From NCBI GenBank assembly GCA_026386955.1, contig JAPLMQ010000304.1:1-64000 (forward strand): 64,000 nucleotides of DNA, in the 5' to 3' direction. Within the stretch, counting starts at the first letter, position 1, and each line of letters opens with the position of its first letter. The DNA is from Planctomycetota bacterium (GTDB taxonomy: Bacteria > Planctomycetota > Phycisphaerae > Phycisphaerales > Phycisphaeraceae). Shown here in pieces: positions 44,011-51,458 of the stretch. The position numbers and the translations under genes were made by a program. The notes under the pieces were generated by a model, which had not been told where the DNA came from, ran no database searches, and worked only from the letters and a program-made list of their open reading frames with translations.

Positions 44011-46377
44011 GGCGCTGGCGTTGTCGTGAGGATTCGCGCGGCGGGCGAGCCGCACATACAGATGCCCCGCGCGCGGCTGCGAGGAGAAGAGGTTGGGCAT
44101 CTCGATCTCGGGGCGCGGGCCGGGGCCGGCCTCCAGTCGCCAGCGCGACACGATCATCGTGATCGCCAGCATCATCTCCATCCGCGCGAAGTACTCCCCG
44201 ATGCAGACCCGCGGCCCCATGCCGAAGGGGATCATCGCGTCCGCCGGCCAAGTCGGCGGGCCGGCGAAGCGGTCGGGGTCGAAACGCTCGGGATCGGGGA
44301 AGAACCGCGCGTCGTGCTGGAACAAACGCGGGCTGACCATCACCTCCTCGCCCTTGCGCACGCGCACGCCCGAGGGCAGGCGGTCGTCGACCAACGCCCG
44401 GCGGGTGAGCAGCGGTTCGCTGGGGTAGAGGCGTAGCACTTCGTCGACGACCCGCCCGGTGAGCGGCAGGCGGGCGAGGTCCTCCGGCGTGATGGAGCGC
44501 CCGCCCCAGACGGAGGCAGCCTCGACGGCGAGCGCGTCCTGCACGTCGGGGCGCTCGGCGAGCAGCTGCGCGGCCCAGGAGAGCACGACCGCGACGGGCT
44601 CGAAGCCCGCGGTGAAAAGCGTCATGAGGCGGTCGCGCATCGCGGCGGCGGTGGGCGGGCCCGGCTCGGCCCACCCGCGCAGCATCAGCGAGAGCATGTC
44701 GTCGCCCGACTGCTTGCCGTCGGGCGGTCCGGACTTGTCCGCCTGGGACGCACGCGCCGTGGCCCGCGAGACCCACGGATCGAGCCACGCATCGATCTCG
44801 CGCAGGAGGCGCTTCGCCATTCGCCTCCGCTTGATCGGCAGCCAGCGCGGTACGGGGGGCCAGCGCTTCAGCTCGCGGGCGGCGCATTGATGGCTCATGC
44901 GCACCAGTTCGACCAGCTCGGCGGCCTTGGTGGAGTCTCTGCAGTCGAAGACCGCGGCAGAGGAGACGTCGCCCGTCATCCACTTGAACTCGATCGCCGC
45001 GTCGAACCTCTCGGAAGGCGACCACGAGGCCACGCGCCGCCCGATGATGTCGATCATCAGCGGGGCGTAGCCTTGGACCGAGCGCTTCTGCAGGGTGGGC
45101 TGGACCACGCGCCGGTGGGTCGGGTGGGCCGGGCGCTGCATGCCGATCATCCCGCCCGCGAGGAGCGAGAAGGCCATCAGGATGCCCGATTTCATGTAGT
45201 TGCGGTCGTTGGCGACCAGGACGTGGCGGGCGTCGGCGGGCTCGCGCAGGAGGTAGGTCCGCCGTTGGAGGCGAAGGAGCGCCGCGGCGCGGTCGTGCCG
45301 GTTCGCCGCGTCGAGGAAGCCGACCGGATCGGCCCAGATCGCACGCTGATGGCCCCACAACACATTCGCGGGCAGCGCCGCCACCGGACCTTCGGGCCTT
45401 CGCAGCAACGAGCGAGCCGCGCTGCCCAGGGCCCGCCTGAGATGCCGCAGGCTCATCATTGACGATGGCTCAGCCCGGACCGCCGCCGCGTAGCTCCGCC
45501 ACGCCGGCCCATGCCATCCCGCGCGGAAATAGGCACGGGCACGCTCTCGCTCGATGAAGGCGACAAAGCTCCGGCGATGCACTAGCACCTGGGGCGGGAG
45601 CACCGCGGGGTCGAAGAGCACGTCGGCGAGTCGCAGTCCCGAGCGGTGGATCGAGGCGATGTTGTCTCGCAGTCGCCCGGGATGGTCGTGGACCTCGAGG
45701 GTGACGAAGTCGACTCGGGCAACAGGGTGGAGCATCGCGAGGGCGACGACGGCGCGGTCCATCCCATGCGGGTATTCAAAGCCCGCGGGGCGATCGAACG
45801 GGGCGAGGAGCGCGCGGTCGATCAGTCCGCCGGAGATGCACACCGACCAACGTCCACGGACGAGGCCGGCAAAGCGCTCCAGGGGGTCTGCGGGAAGCGC
45901 GGGCGGGAACCACGGGCGCGAAGTCTCGCGGCCTTGTTCGTCGACGCTGTGGTTCCCGCCCATGACGAAGCGGACGTGCGGCTGGTCGTCGGCGGCAGCA
46001 CGGAGGGCGGCGAGCGCGCCGGGGCGAAGGCGGTCGTCGGCTCCGACGAAGACTGCCCAGCGCCCGTGCATGGCGTGGTACGCCTCGCGGCATGCGTCGA
46101 ATGGACCGGCGTGCTCCTGACGGATGTAGCGCACGTGCGGGGCGTATCCGGCGACGATGGCGCGGGTGTCGTCGGTCGAGCCGTCGTCGACAACGATGAT
46201 CTCGAAGTCGTCGCCGTCCTGAGCGAGGATGGAATCGATTCCGCGTGCGAGATAGCGCCCGTAGTTGTAGGTGGCGACGATGAACGTGAAGCGCGGCGGG
46301 GGCGGCGCGGCGTTCGTCGTCGGTGGGAGAGGCGTGACTCGATCGTCGGAGGCGCCATCGGGGCGGACGGGAGGCAT
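43999..46377 (-). CDS. Fusion of glycosyltransferase family 2 and cytochrome P450
   Basis: A continuous 792-codon frame. Residues 28-300 are a GT-A domain: FTFIVATYNYGRYL, EIIVVDDGSTDDT (DDG 64-66) and FVGADDRL. Residues about 335-785 are a P450: VGFLDAANRHDRAA and RRTYLLREPADARHVLVAN (N-terminal sheet), HRRVVQPTLQ (helix C), EVLR as the ExxR of helix K (646-649), FFPDPERFDPDRF, and the haem loop FGMGPRVCIG with ligand C725. The helix I motif reads TAGFEPVAV, with Pro where most P450s have the conserved Thr. There is no membrane anchor and no redox partner gene nearby. A family 4 glycosyltransferase gene precedes it. The enzyme may hydroxylate a lipid or glycan intermediate and glycosylate it (inference). 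No Shine-Dalgarno site is visible; the 211-bp gap upstream holds nothing recognisable. Confidence 0.9.
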   Translation of the reverse strand: MPPVRPDGASDDRVTPLPPTTNAAPPPPRFTFIVATYNYGRYLARGIDSILAQDGDDFEIIVVDDGSTDDTRAIVAGYAPHVRYIRQEHAGPFDACREAYHAMHGRWAVFVGADDRLRPGALAALRAAADDQPHVRFVMGGNHSVDEQGRETSRPWFPPALPADPLERFAGLVRGRWSVCISGGLIDRALLAPFDRPAGFEYPHGMDRAVVALAMLHPVARVDFVTLEVHDHPGRLRDNIASIHRSGLRLADVLFDPAVLPPQVLVHRRSFVAFIERERARAYFRAGWHGPAWRSYAAAVRAEPSSMMSLRHLRRALGSAARSLLRRPEGPVAALPANVLWGHQRAIWADPVGFLDAANRHDRAAALLRLQRRTYLLREPADARHVLVANDRNYMKSGILMAFSLLAGGMIGMQRPAHPTHRRVVQPTLQKRSVQGYAPLMIDIIGRRVASWSPSERFDAAIEFKWMTGDVSSAAVFDCRDSTKAAELVELVRMSHQCAARELKRWPPVPRWLPIKRRRMAKRLLREIDAWLDPWVSRATARASQADKSGPPDGKQSGDDMLSLMLRGWAEPGPPTAAAMRDRLMTLFTAGFEPVAVVLSWAAQLLAERPDVQDALAVEAASVWGGRSITPEDLARLPLTGRVVDEVLRLYPSEPLLTRRALVDDRLPSGVRVRKGEEVMVSPRLFQHDARFFPDPERFDPDRFAGPPTWPADAMIPFGMGPRVCIGEYFARMEMMLAITMIVSRWRLEAGPGPRPEIEMPNLFSSQPRAGHLYVRLARRANPHDNASAQAH

Positions 46378-46588
46378 GGGCCGGCGCTTTTCAAAGGGAG
46401 TTCGCGGCGCAACTGATTCTGTGCAACGGCTTCGCGCAACGATCCGTGGACGGACCGTGTGTGGATTGGATGAAGGCTAACGAAGACAAGGCTCGGACGC
46501 GAGCCGACGACGACGCGCTGGGCGCGTCCTCGGTTCATCCTCAACGCCGCGGGCCACGGCCTTATTCCATGGCCGCGCCGACGCGTCT

Positions 46589-47875
46589 TCAGATCATGTC
46601 GGGTGAGGGCGTGCGCAGCGCGCTCTCGAGCCGGTCGACATTGAGCGACAGGGAGAATTCTTGCTCGACGCGCAGTCGCCCCGCGTGGCCGATGCGGCTC
46701 CGCTCGGCGGGGTTGGCGGCGAGCCAGGCGAGCCGGTCGGCCAGGGCCTTGGGGTCGGTGCCGTCGACGAGCAGGCCGTTGACGCCGTCGTCGATCAGCT
46801 CGCGGATGGCGGGAAGATTTCCGCTCAGGGCGGGGACTCCGCAGGCCATCGCCTCCATGAGGACGACAGGGATGCCGTCGCGGTCGCCGCGCGAGTCCTC
46901 CTTGCAGGGAAGCGCGAAGACGTCGGTCTTGGCGAGGAGCCCGGGGACCTTTTCGTTGTCGACCGCGCCGAGCCAGGTGATCGCCGCGTCGCACTTGAGC
47001 TCGCGGGCGAGCGCCTCGAGGCTCTGGCGGTACGGGCCGTCGCCCGCGATGGTCAAGCGCCAGTCGACGCTCCCGGCCGCGCCCGTGCCGCCCGTCGCGA
47101 TCCCGCGGAGCAAGGCCAAGGCGCGGATCAGCGTGTCGACGCCCTTCTTCTCGACCAAGCGGCAGAGCGTGAGGATCTGCATCGTCGAGGCCGAGCCGTT
47201 GGCGTGCCTGACCGACTCCGTCCACGCGGAGACGTCGACGCCGCAGCGGATCACGCGGTAGGCGTCGGCCGCGCCCGCGCCGGGCGCGCCTTGGACCTCC
47301 TGATAGAACGAGCGGTGCCACGCGCTGATGCACGAGACGAAGCTCGCCCGCGCGAGCTTTGTCTTCAGGATCGACCGGCGCTGGAAGATGTCGTTGGCGT
47401 GCCCGGTGAAACTGAAGGGGACCCGCATCTGCCGGGCGGCGTACATGCCCAAGGTCGTCGGAGCGTGGGCGAAATGGCAATGGATGTGGTCGACGCCGAT
47501 CGAGCGCAGCCGTTTCGCCAAGCCCAGCGCGGCGAAGGCCTGCATCGGCAGCTTGAGGCGCGAGGAGGGCGTCAGGGGCTCGTCCGGAGCGAGCGCGTCG
47601 CCGACGGCGGCGGCGAACGTCTGGAGCGCGCGGACCGGATGCGCCGCGGCCTCGGCCAGCGACCGACCCACCATGCCAAGCCCGCCGGGGTCGTAGACAA
47701 CCGTCAGGTCCTGGTAGAGGTCCGACAGCCCGGCGATGGCGGTTTCGCGCGGCGCGTGGAGGCTCACCGCATGCACCGTCCAGCCCCGACGGCGCAGCTC
47801 GCGCACTTCGCGGTAGACGAACGTCTCGCTCCGTGACGGGAATTCCCCTGCGATGTATGCGAGTGTTCGTCCCAT
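46589..47875 (-). CDS. Glycosyltransferase family 4
   Basis: The product is about 428 residues. The N-terminal domain reads LAYIAGEFPSRSETFVYREV; HCHFAHAPTTLGMYA and FSFTGHANDIFQ are typical of colanic-acid-type enzymes. The C-terminal donor domain has LCRLVEKKGVDTLIRAL, DGIPVVLMEAMACGVPAL (E-x7-E region) and LIDDGVNGLLV. The ATG at 47875 is preferred because the homologous region starts there; an ATG further upstream (47983) adds a low-complexity leader. It is the likely first gene of a small unit with the GT2-P450 fusion. Sugar specificity is unknown. Confidence 0.87.
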   Translation of the reverse strand: MGRTLAYIAGEFPSRSETFVYREVRELRRRGWTVHAVSLHAPRETAIAGLSDLYQDLTVVYDPGGLGMVGRSLAEAAAHPVRALQTFAAAVGDALAPDEPLTPSSRLKLPMQAFAALGLAKRLRSIGVDHIHCHFAHAPTTLGMYAARQMRVPFSFTGHANDIFQRRSILKTKLARASFVSCISAWHRSFYQEVQGAPGAGAADAYRVIRCGVDVSAWTESVRHANGSASTMQILTLCRLVEKKGVDTLIRALALLRGIATGGTGAAGSVDWRLTIAGDGPYRQSLEALARELKCDAAITWLGAVDNEKVPGLLAKTDVFALPCKEDSRGDRDGIPVVLMEAMACGVPALSGNLPAIRELIDDGVNGLLVDGTDPKALADRLAWLAANPAERSRIGHAGRLRVEQEFSLSLNVDRLESALRTPSPDMI

Positions 47876-48349
47876 GCCCAGCGCTTGTCCCGTTCCCGGT
47901 CCGTCCACCCGCGTCCCGCCTCGCGGGGCCCGCGTCATTCGTTCGGTCGACTCGTCTTCCAGCCCTTCACCCGGCCCCGTCATCGGCTAAGAGAGCCGCC
48001 CGAGTCATGTCGGATGGACGCCCCCAAAACGGCTCATTGCGGCATCGCGCGGCGGCGCTTGCCGCCGTGCGTCACGCCGGGCTTTGTCGCATCTGATGGC
48101 TTTATTCCGCGGTCTTTCAGAATACCTTACGTCAGGTGGCGGGCAAGCACGTCCGCACCGGCGAACCGCCGGCCTATTCCTATTCATACCGATCGGCGAC
48201 TTTGGCAAACCACCCAAATTGCCCAATCGCTTTTTTTCTGACAGGAATGGACCACAGCGCCCACCGGGGCGCTTGGGCCAGAATTATTGGACGTGCTTGT
48301 CCGCAACGTGTTGGCCCGAGACACATTCGGGCCGCGACGGGCGCGACGG
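47876..48349. other. Gene-free region between the dioxygenase and glycosyltransferase genes
   Basis: The part 48095-48290 has lower GC, with CGCTTTTTTTCTG near 48228-48240, which may include the promoter of the glycosyltransferase unit or an A/T-rich terminator remnant of the plus strand. No gene or repeat was recognised. Confidence 0.4.
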
Positions 48350-49129
48350 TCAGCCGCCAGTCTTTCCCTCGCGCGCGCCGGCAGGGAGATCGACCCACAA
48401 TTCCGGCCTGCTGAAGTACGCTTTCTTGCGGAACTCCTCCGCCATGACGACGTCGCCCCCGACCCAGAAGGTCGCGTACGCGCGGCGCCAGCGGTCGGAC
48501 TCGTTGGGCCCCGAGCAGTGCAGCGCGTTGCCGTGGTGGAGGACCACGCCGCCCTTGCGGATCGGCGCCAGGGCCTCGCGCGAGAGGTCGAGCAGCTTCG
48601 CGTCGGGCGTGAGGTCGTGCTCGCGCCCGGGGACGGGGGCGATGGGGAGCAGCGGGCCGAGGTGGGAGCCCTCGATGTAGCGGAGGCAGCCGTTGGCCGC
48701 GTCGGAGTCGTCGAAGGCGATCCAGGCGTTGAGCACGTGCCCCGCGGGGACGCCTTGGAAGTAGTGGTTGTCCTGGTGGTACGGCTTGGCGCTGCCGTGG
48801 CGGGGCGGCTTGAAGAAGATCTCGTCGTCCATCAGCAGGGGCGGGACGCCGATGAGCTGGCGCACGAGGCTGGGCACGGCGCTGGCGAAGATCATTTGCC
48901 GGAAATAGGCGTTGCGCCCGAAGACGTTCACCAGCTTGCGCGGGAGCCTCTCGCGCCCGTCGGGCGAGCGGTCCGCCAAGGCCACGCTGGCGTCGGGCCC
49001 GATCAGCCGGTCGGCCATCGCCATCGCCTCGCGGATGGCCTGATCGGCCTGGGCGGGGGTGAAGACGCCCTCGATCGCGACCCAGCCGCGCTCCCAGTAG
49101 TGGTCGAATTGGCTCTTCGTCACTTTCAT
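48350..49129 (-). CDS. Phytanoyl-CoA dioxygenase-family (Fe/2-oxoglutarate) protein
   Basis: The product is 259 residues. The iron-binding HxD is in KPYHQDNHYF, the distal His is in LHHGNALHCSGPN, and an Arg (RRAY) about 10 residues later would hold 2-oxoglutarate. AGGAG lies 8 nt before the ATG at 49129. It is the last gene of a minus-strand set: SDR, SDR, cupin, dioxygenase. The set may oxidise a small molecule such as a sugar acid or halogen-free natural product; the substrate is unknown. It is only distantly similar to the tandem dioxygenases at 57286 and 58213. Confidence 0.87.
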   Translation of the reverse strand: MKVTKSQFDHYWERGWVAIEGVFTPAQADQAIREAMAMADRLIGPDASVALADRSPDGRERLPRKLVNVFGRNAYFRQMIFASAVPSLVRQLIGVPPLLMDDEIFFKPPRHGSAKPYHQDNHYFQGVPAGHVLNAWIAFDDSDAANGCLRYIEGSHLGPLLPIAPVPGREHDLTPDAKLLDLSREALAPIRKGGVVLHHGNALHCSGPNESDRWRRAYATFWVGGDVVMAEEFRKKAYFSRPELWVDLPAGAREGKTGG

Positions 49130-49173
49130 CGCGTGATCTCCTGCGCGTGCGCGAGATGCCCGGCCCGATTCGA

Positions 49174-49596
49174 TCACGGATTCGGCGGCGAGGTGCAGAT
49201 CAGCACCACCATCGTCTCGCGCCCCGTGTTCTCGATCCCGTGCAGGCACCAAGGCGGTAGGTAGACGAAGTCGCCTTTCTTCACCTCGCGCTTCCCGCCC
49301 TGGAACGTCATCGTCCCCGCGCCCTCGAGGATGACGTACGTCTCCTCCGTCTCGTGGTTGCCCGGCTCGAGCACGACGTGGGGCGGGATGTAGAACAGCA
49401 CGAGCCCCATGTTCTTCGAGGGGGCCTTGGGGTTGACGGGGTGGACAACGCGGACGCCCACGCCGTGGCACCCGGGGTACGACACCGGCACGCCGTCCTG
49501 CACGTTGACGATCATCGGGTCGGGCGGGACCGCGGGGCGCGGGATCGTCGGCGGCTTGCCGTCGGTGTAGCCCTTGAATTGGGTGATCTTGGCCAT
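49174..49596 (-). CDS. Single-domain cupin protein
   Basis: The 140-residue product has a cupin_2 core: GNHETEETYVILEGAGTMTF supplies the first motif and FVYLPPWCLHGIENTG the second with its histidine. The ATG at 49596 has GGAG 5 nt upstream. Metal ligands appear to be Glu, Glu and His rather than the full His-His-Glu-His set, so metal binding is uncertain. It lies 44 bp before the dioxygenase gene. Likely an isomerase, sensor or dioxygenase in the same pathway. Confidence 0.87.
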   Translation of the reverse strand: MAKITQFKGYTDGKPPTIPRPAVPPDPMIVNVQDGVPVSYPGCHGVGVRVVHPVNPKAPSKNMGLVLFYIPPHVVLEPGNHETEETYVILEGAGTMTFQGGKREVKKGDFVYLPPWCLHGIENTGRETMVVLICTSPPNP

Positions 49597-49632
49597 GGGG
49601 TCTCCGTTGGAGTTGGCGGAAAGGGCGAAAAC

Positions 49633-49661
49633 ATCCGTCGCTTGCGCGTCCGGCAGACAAG
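49633..49661. repeat. GCCGGACGCGCAAGCGACGG-type repeat, reverse orientation
   Basis: Reads ATCCGTCGCTTGCGCGTCCG then GCAGACAAGA; it sits in the short gap between the cupin and SDR genes, inside an apparent operon. Confidence 0.68.
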
Positions 49662-49670
49662 ACAGCGTCC

Positions 49671-50468
49671 TCAGAAATCCCGGAAATACCCCGCGGTCCA
49701 ACCGCCGTCGACGGCGAGCGTCTGCCCGGTGATGTAGCTGCTCTCGGGGGCGGCGAGAAACAGCACGGCGTGGGCGATCTCCTCGCACGAGCCGGGCCTG
49801 CTCAGCGGGATGTGGGCGAGGAGGCACTCCATCTTGTCGTTGAACTGCCCGCCCTTGTCGTAGAAGAGCTGCTTGGTGCCCTCGGTGAGGATCGACCCGG
49901 GCGCGACGCAGTTGACCAGCACGCCGCGCCCGCCGAGCTCGATCGCCATCGCGCGGGTGAGGTTGACCACGCCCGCCTTCGCCGCGGTGAAGGCGCACTG
50001 CAGCCGCGCGGGGACGAGCCCCATCACCGAGCCGATGTTGATGATCTTCCCGCGCCCCTGCGTGACCATGACGCCCGCCGCGGCCTTGCTCACGAGGTAG
50101 AGCCCGGTGAGGTCGACCTGCAGGATGCGGTCCCACTCCTCCTTGGGGAATTGCTCGACAGTGACGCGGTGGGCGGAGGTGTTGACGCCCGCGTTGTTGA
50201 CCACGATGTCGAGCCGGCCGTGGCGGGCGACGACGCCGGCGACCGCGGCGTTGACCGCGGCCTCGTTGGTGACGTCGAGGCGGGCCGATTCGGCGCGGCC
50301 CGCGGCGTGGCCAGGCGACTGCGCCGCCGCCTCGCGCGCGGTGGCCTCGTCGATGTCGGTGTAGACCACCGTCGCGCCGTTGCTCGCCAGCGCGTCGGCG
50401 ATGGCGCGTCCGATGTGCCTTCCCGCGCCGGTCACCAGCGCCACGTTGCCATTGAGGTCGACCTTCAT
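49671..50468 (-). CDS. Short-chain dehydrogenase with Phe in place of the catalytic Tyr
   Basis: The product is 265 residues. The cofactor motif is VTGAGRHIG, then VNNAG; the catalytic Ser is in INIGSVMG. Where the family has Y-x-x-x-K, this protein reads FTAAK (in LQCAFTAAKAGVVNL). The Phe is encoded by TTC and would need one change from a Tyr codon. Without Tyr, normal proton relay is lost, so activity may be reduced, altered or absent. The C-terminus (SSYITGQTLAVDGG) is typical. ATGA overlap with the preceding SDR indicates coupling. A sequence error cannot be excluded. Confidence 0.88.
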   Translation of the reverse strand: MKVDLNGNVALVTGAGRHIGRAIADALASNGATVVYTDIDEATAREAAAQSPGHAAGRAESARLDVTNEAAVNAAVAGVVARHGRLDIVVNNAGVNTSAHRVTVEQFPKEEWDRILQVDLTGLYLVSKAAAGVMVTQGRGKIINIGSVMGLVPARLQCAFTAAKAGVVNLTRAMAIELGGRGVLVNCVAPGSILTEGTKQLFYDKGGQFNDKMECLLAHIPLSRPGSCEEIAHAVLFLAAPESSYITGQTLAVDGGWTAGYFRDF

Positions 50469-51238
50469 CGCGACAACCATCCCCCGTCGACGACCAGCGA
50501 TTGGCCGTGGACGTAGTTCGACGCCTCGCTCGCGAGGAAGACCGCCGCGCCGACGAGCTCCTCCGGTTTCCCCGCGCGCCCCGCGGGGATGCGGGCCATG
50601 ATCGCCGGGCCGCGCACCGGGTCGGTCAGCACGGGCACCGCCATCGCCGTCGCGAAATAGCCCGGCGCGATGGCGTTGACGTTCACCCCGCGTGGGGCCC
50701 ACTCGTTCGCGAGCGCCTTCACCATCCCCAACACGGCATGCTTCCCCGCGGCATACGCGGGCACCATCAGCCCGCCTTCGAAGCCCAGCACGCTGGAGAT
50801 GAAGATGATCTTCCCGTGCCGCCGCGCGAGCATGCCCCCGGCCCCCCCCACCACCTGCTGCGCGAGGTCGAACCCCGCGTTGACGTGCAGCTCCAGCACC
50901 TCGCGGAAGCGCGCGAGCGGGAAGTTCTCCGCCGGCTCGCGGTGCTGCTGCCCGGCCGCGTGGACCAAGATGTCGACGGGGCCGAGTTTCTGCGCGACCT
51001 TCGCGACCAGCCCCGCGCGGGCGCGCTCATCGATCAGGTCGACGCCGAAGAACTCATGCGCGAAGGCCGGGCCGTCGTTGGCGTCGACCGCCCCGCGGGC
51101 CGCGACGGCGACCCTCGCCCCCGCCCCGGCCAACCCCGCGGCGATCGCCCTGCCCAGCCCGCGCGAGCCGCCCGTCACCAGCGCCACCCGCCCGGCGAGA
51201 TCGAAGAGCTTGAGCGTGGATGGGGATGGATCACTCAT
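50465..51238 (-). CDS. Short-chain dehydrogenase (sugar-acid dehydrogenase-like)
   Basis: The product is 257 residues. It has VTGGSRGLG (cofactor), HAAGQQ in the place of the NNAG motif, ISSVLG with the catalytic Ser, and YAAGK with the catalytic Tyr-Lys pair. The C-terminal SNYVHGQSLVVDGGW is characteristic of gluconate 5-dehydrogenase/KduD-type members. Its C-terminal stop overlaps the next gene's ATG. It probably begins the four-gene operon. The plus-strand polyphosphate kinase gene is divergent from it, with a 220-bp gap between them. Confidence 0.88.
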   Translation of the reverse strand: MSDPSPSTLKLFDLAGRVALVTGGSRGLGRAIAAGLAGAGARVAVAARGAVDANDGPAFAHEFFGVDLIDERARAGLVAKVAQKLGPVDILVHAAGQQHREPAENFPLARFREVLELHVNAGFDLAQQVVGGAGGMLARRHGKIIFISSVLGFEGGLMVPAYAAGKHAVLGMVKALANEWAPRGVNVNAIAPGYFATAMAVPVLTDPVRGPAIMARIPAGRAGKPEELVGAAVFLASEASNYVHGQSLVVDGGWLSR

Positions 51239-51458
51239 GCGCCCGGCTCCGAAGTGCGATTGGCCGCGTCGAGCGGGAAGCTTACCGCATCGCACCACAC
51301 CACCAAAGCCAGCCACCAGAGCCCGCCGCCAAAGCCGGCCGCCATGGCTCCCGGCCCCCGGGCTCCTGAAGACGTCGCGCCAGCCCGGATGCGATACACT
51401 GCTCGGGATCGAAAGGCATCGAGGCGGAGGTGGCCCGCCTTCCAACATGAAGGTAGCC

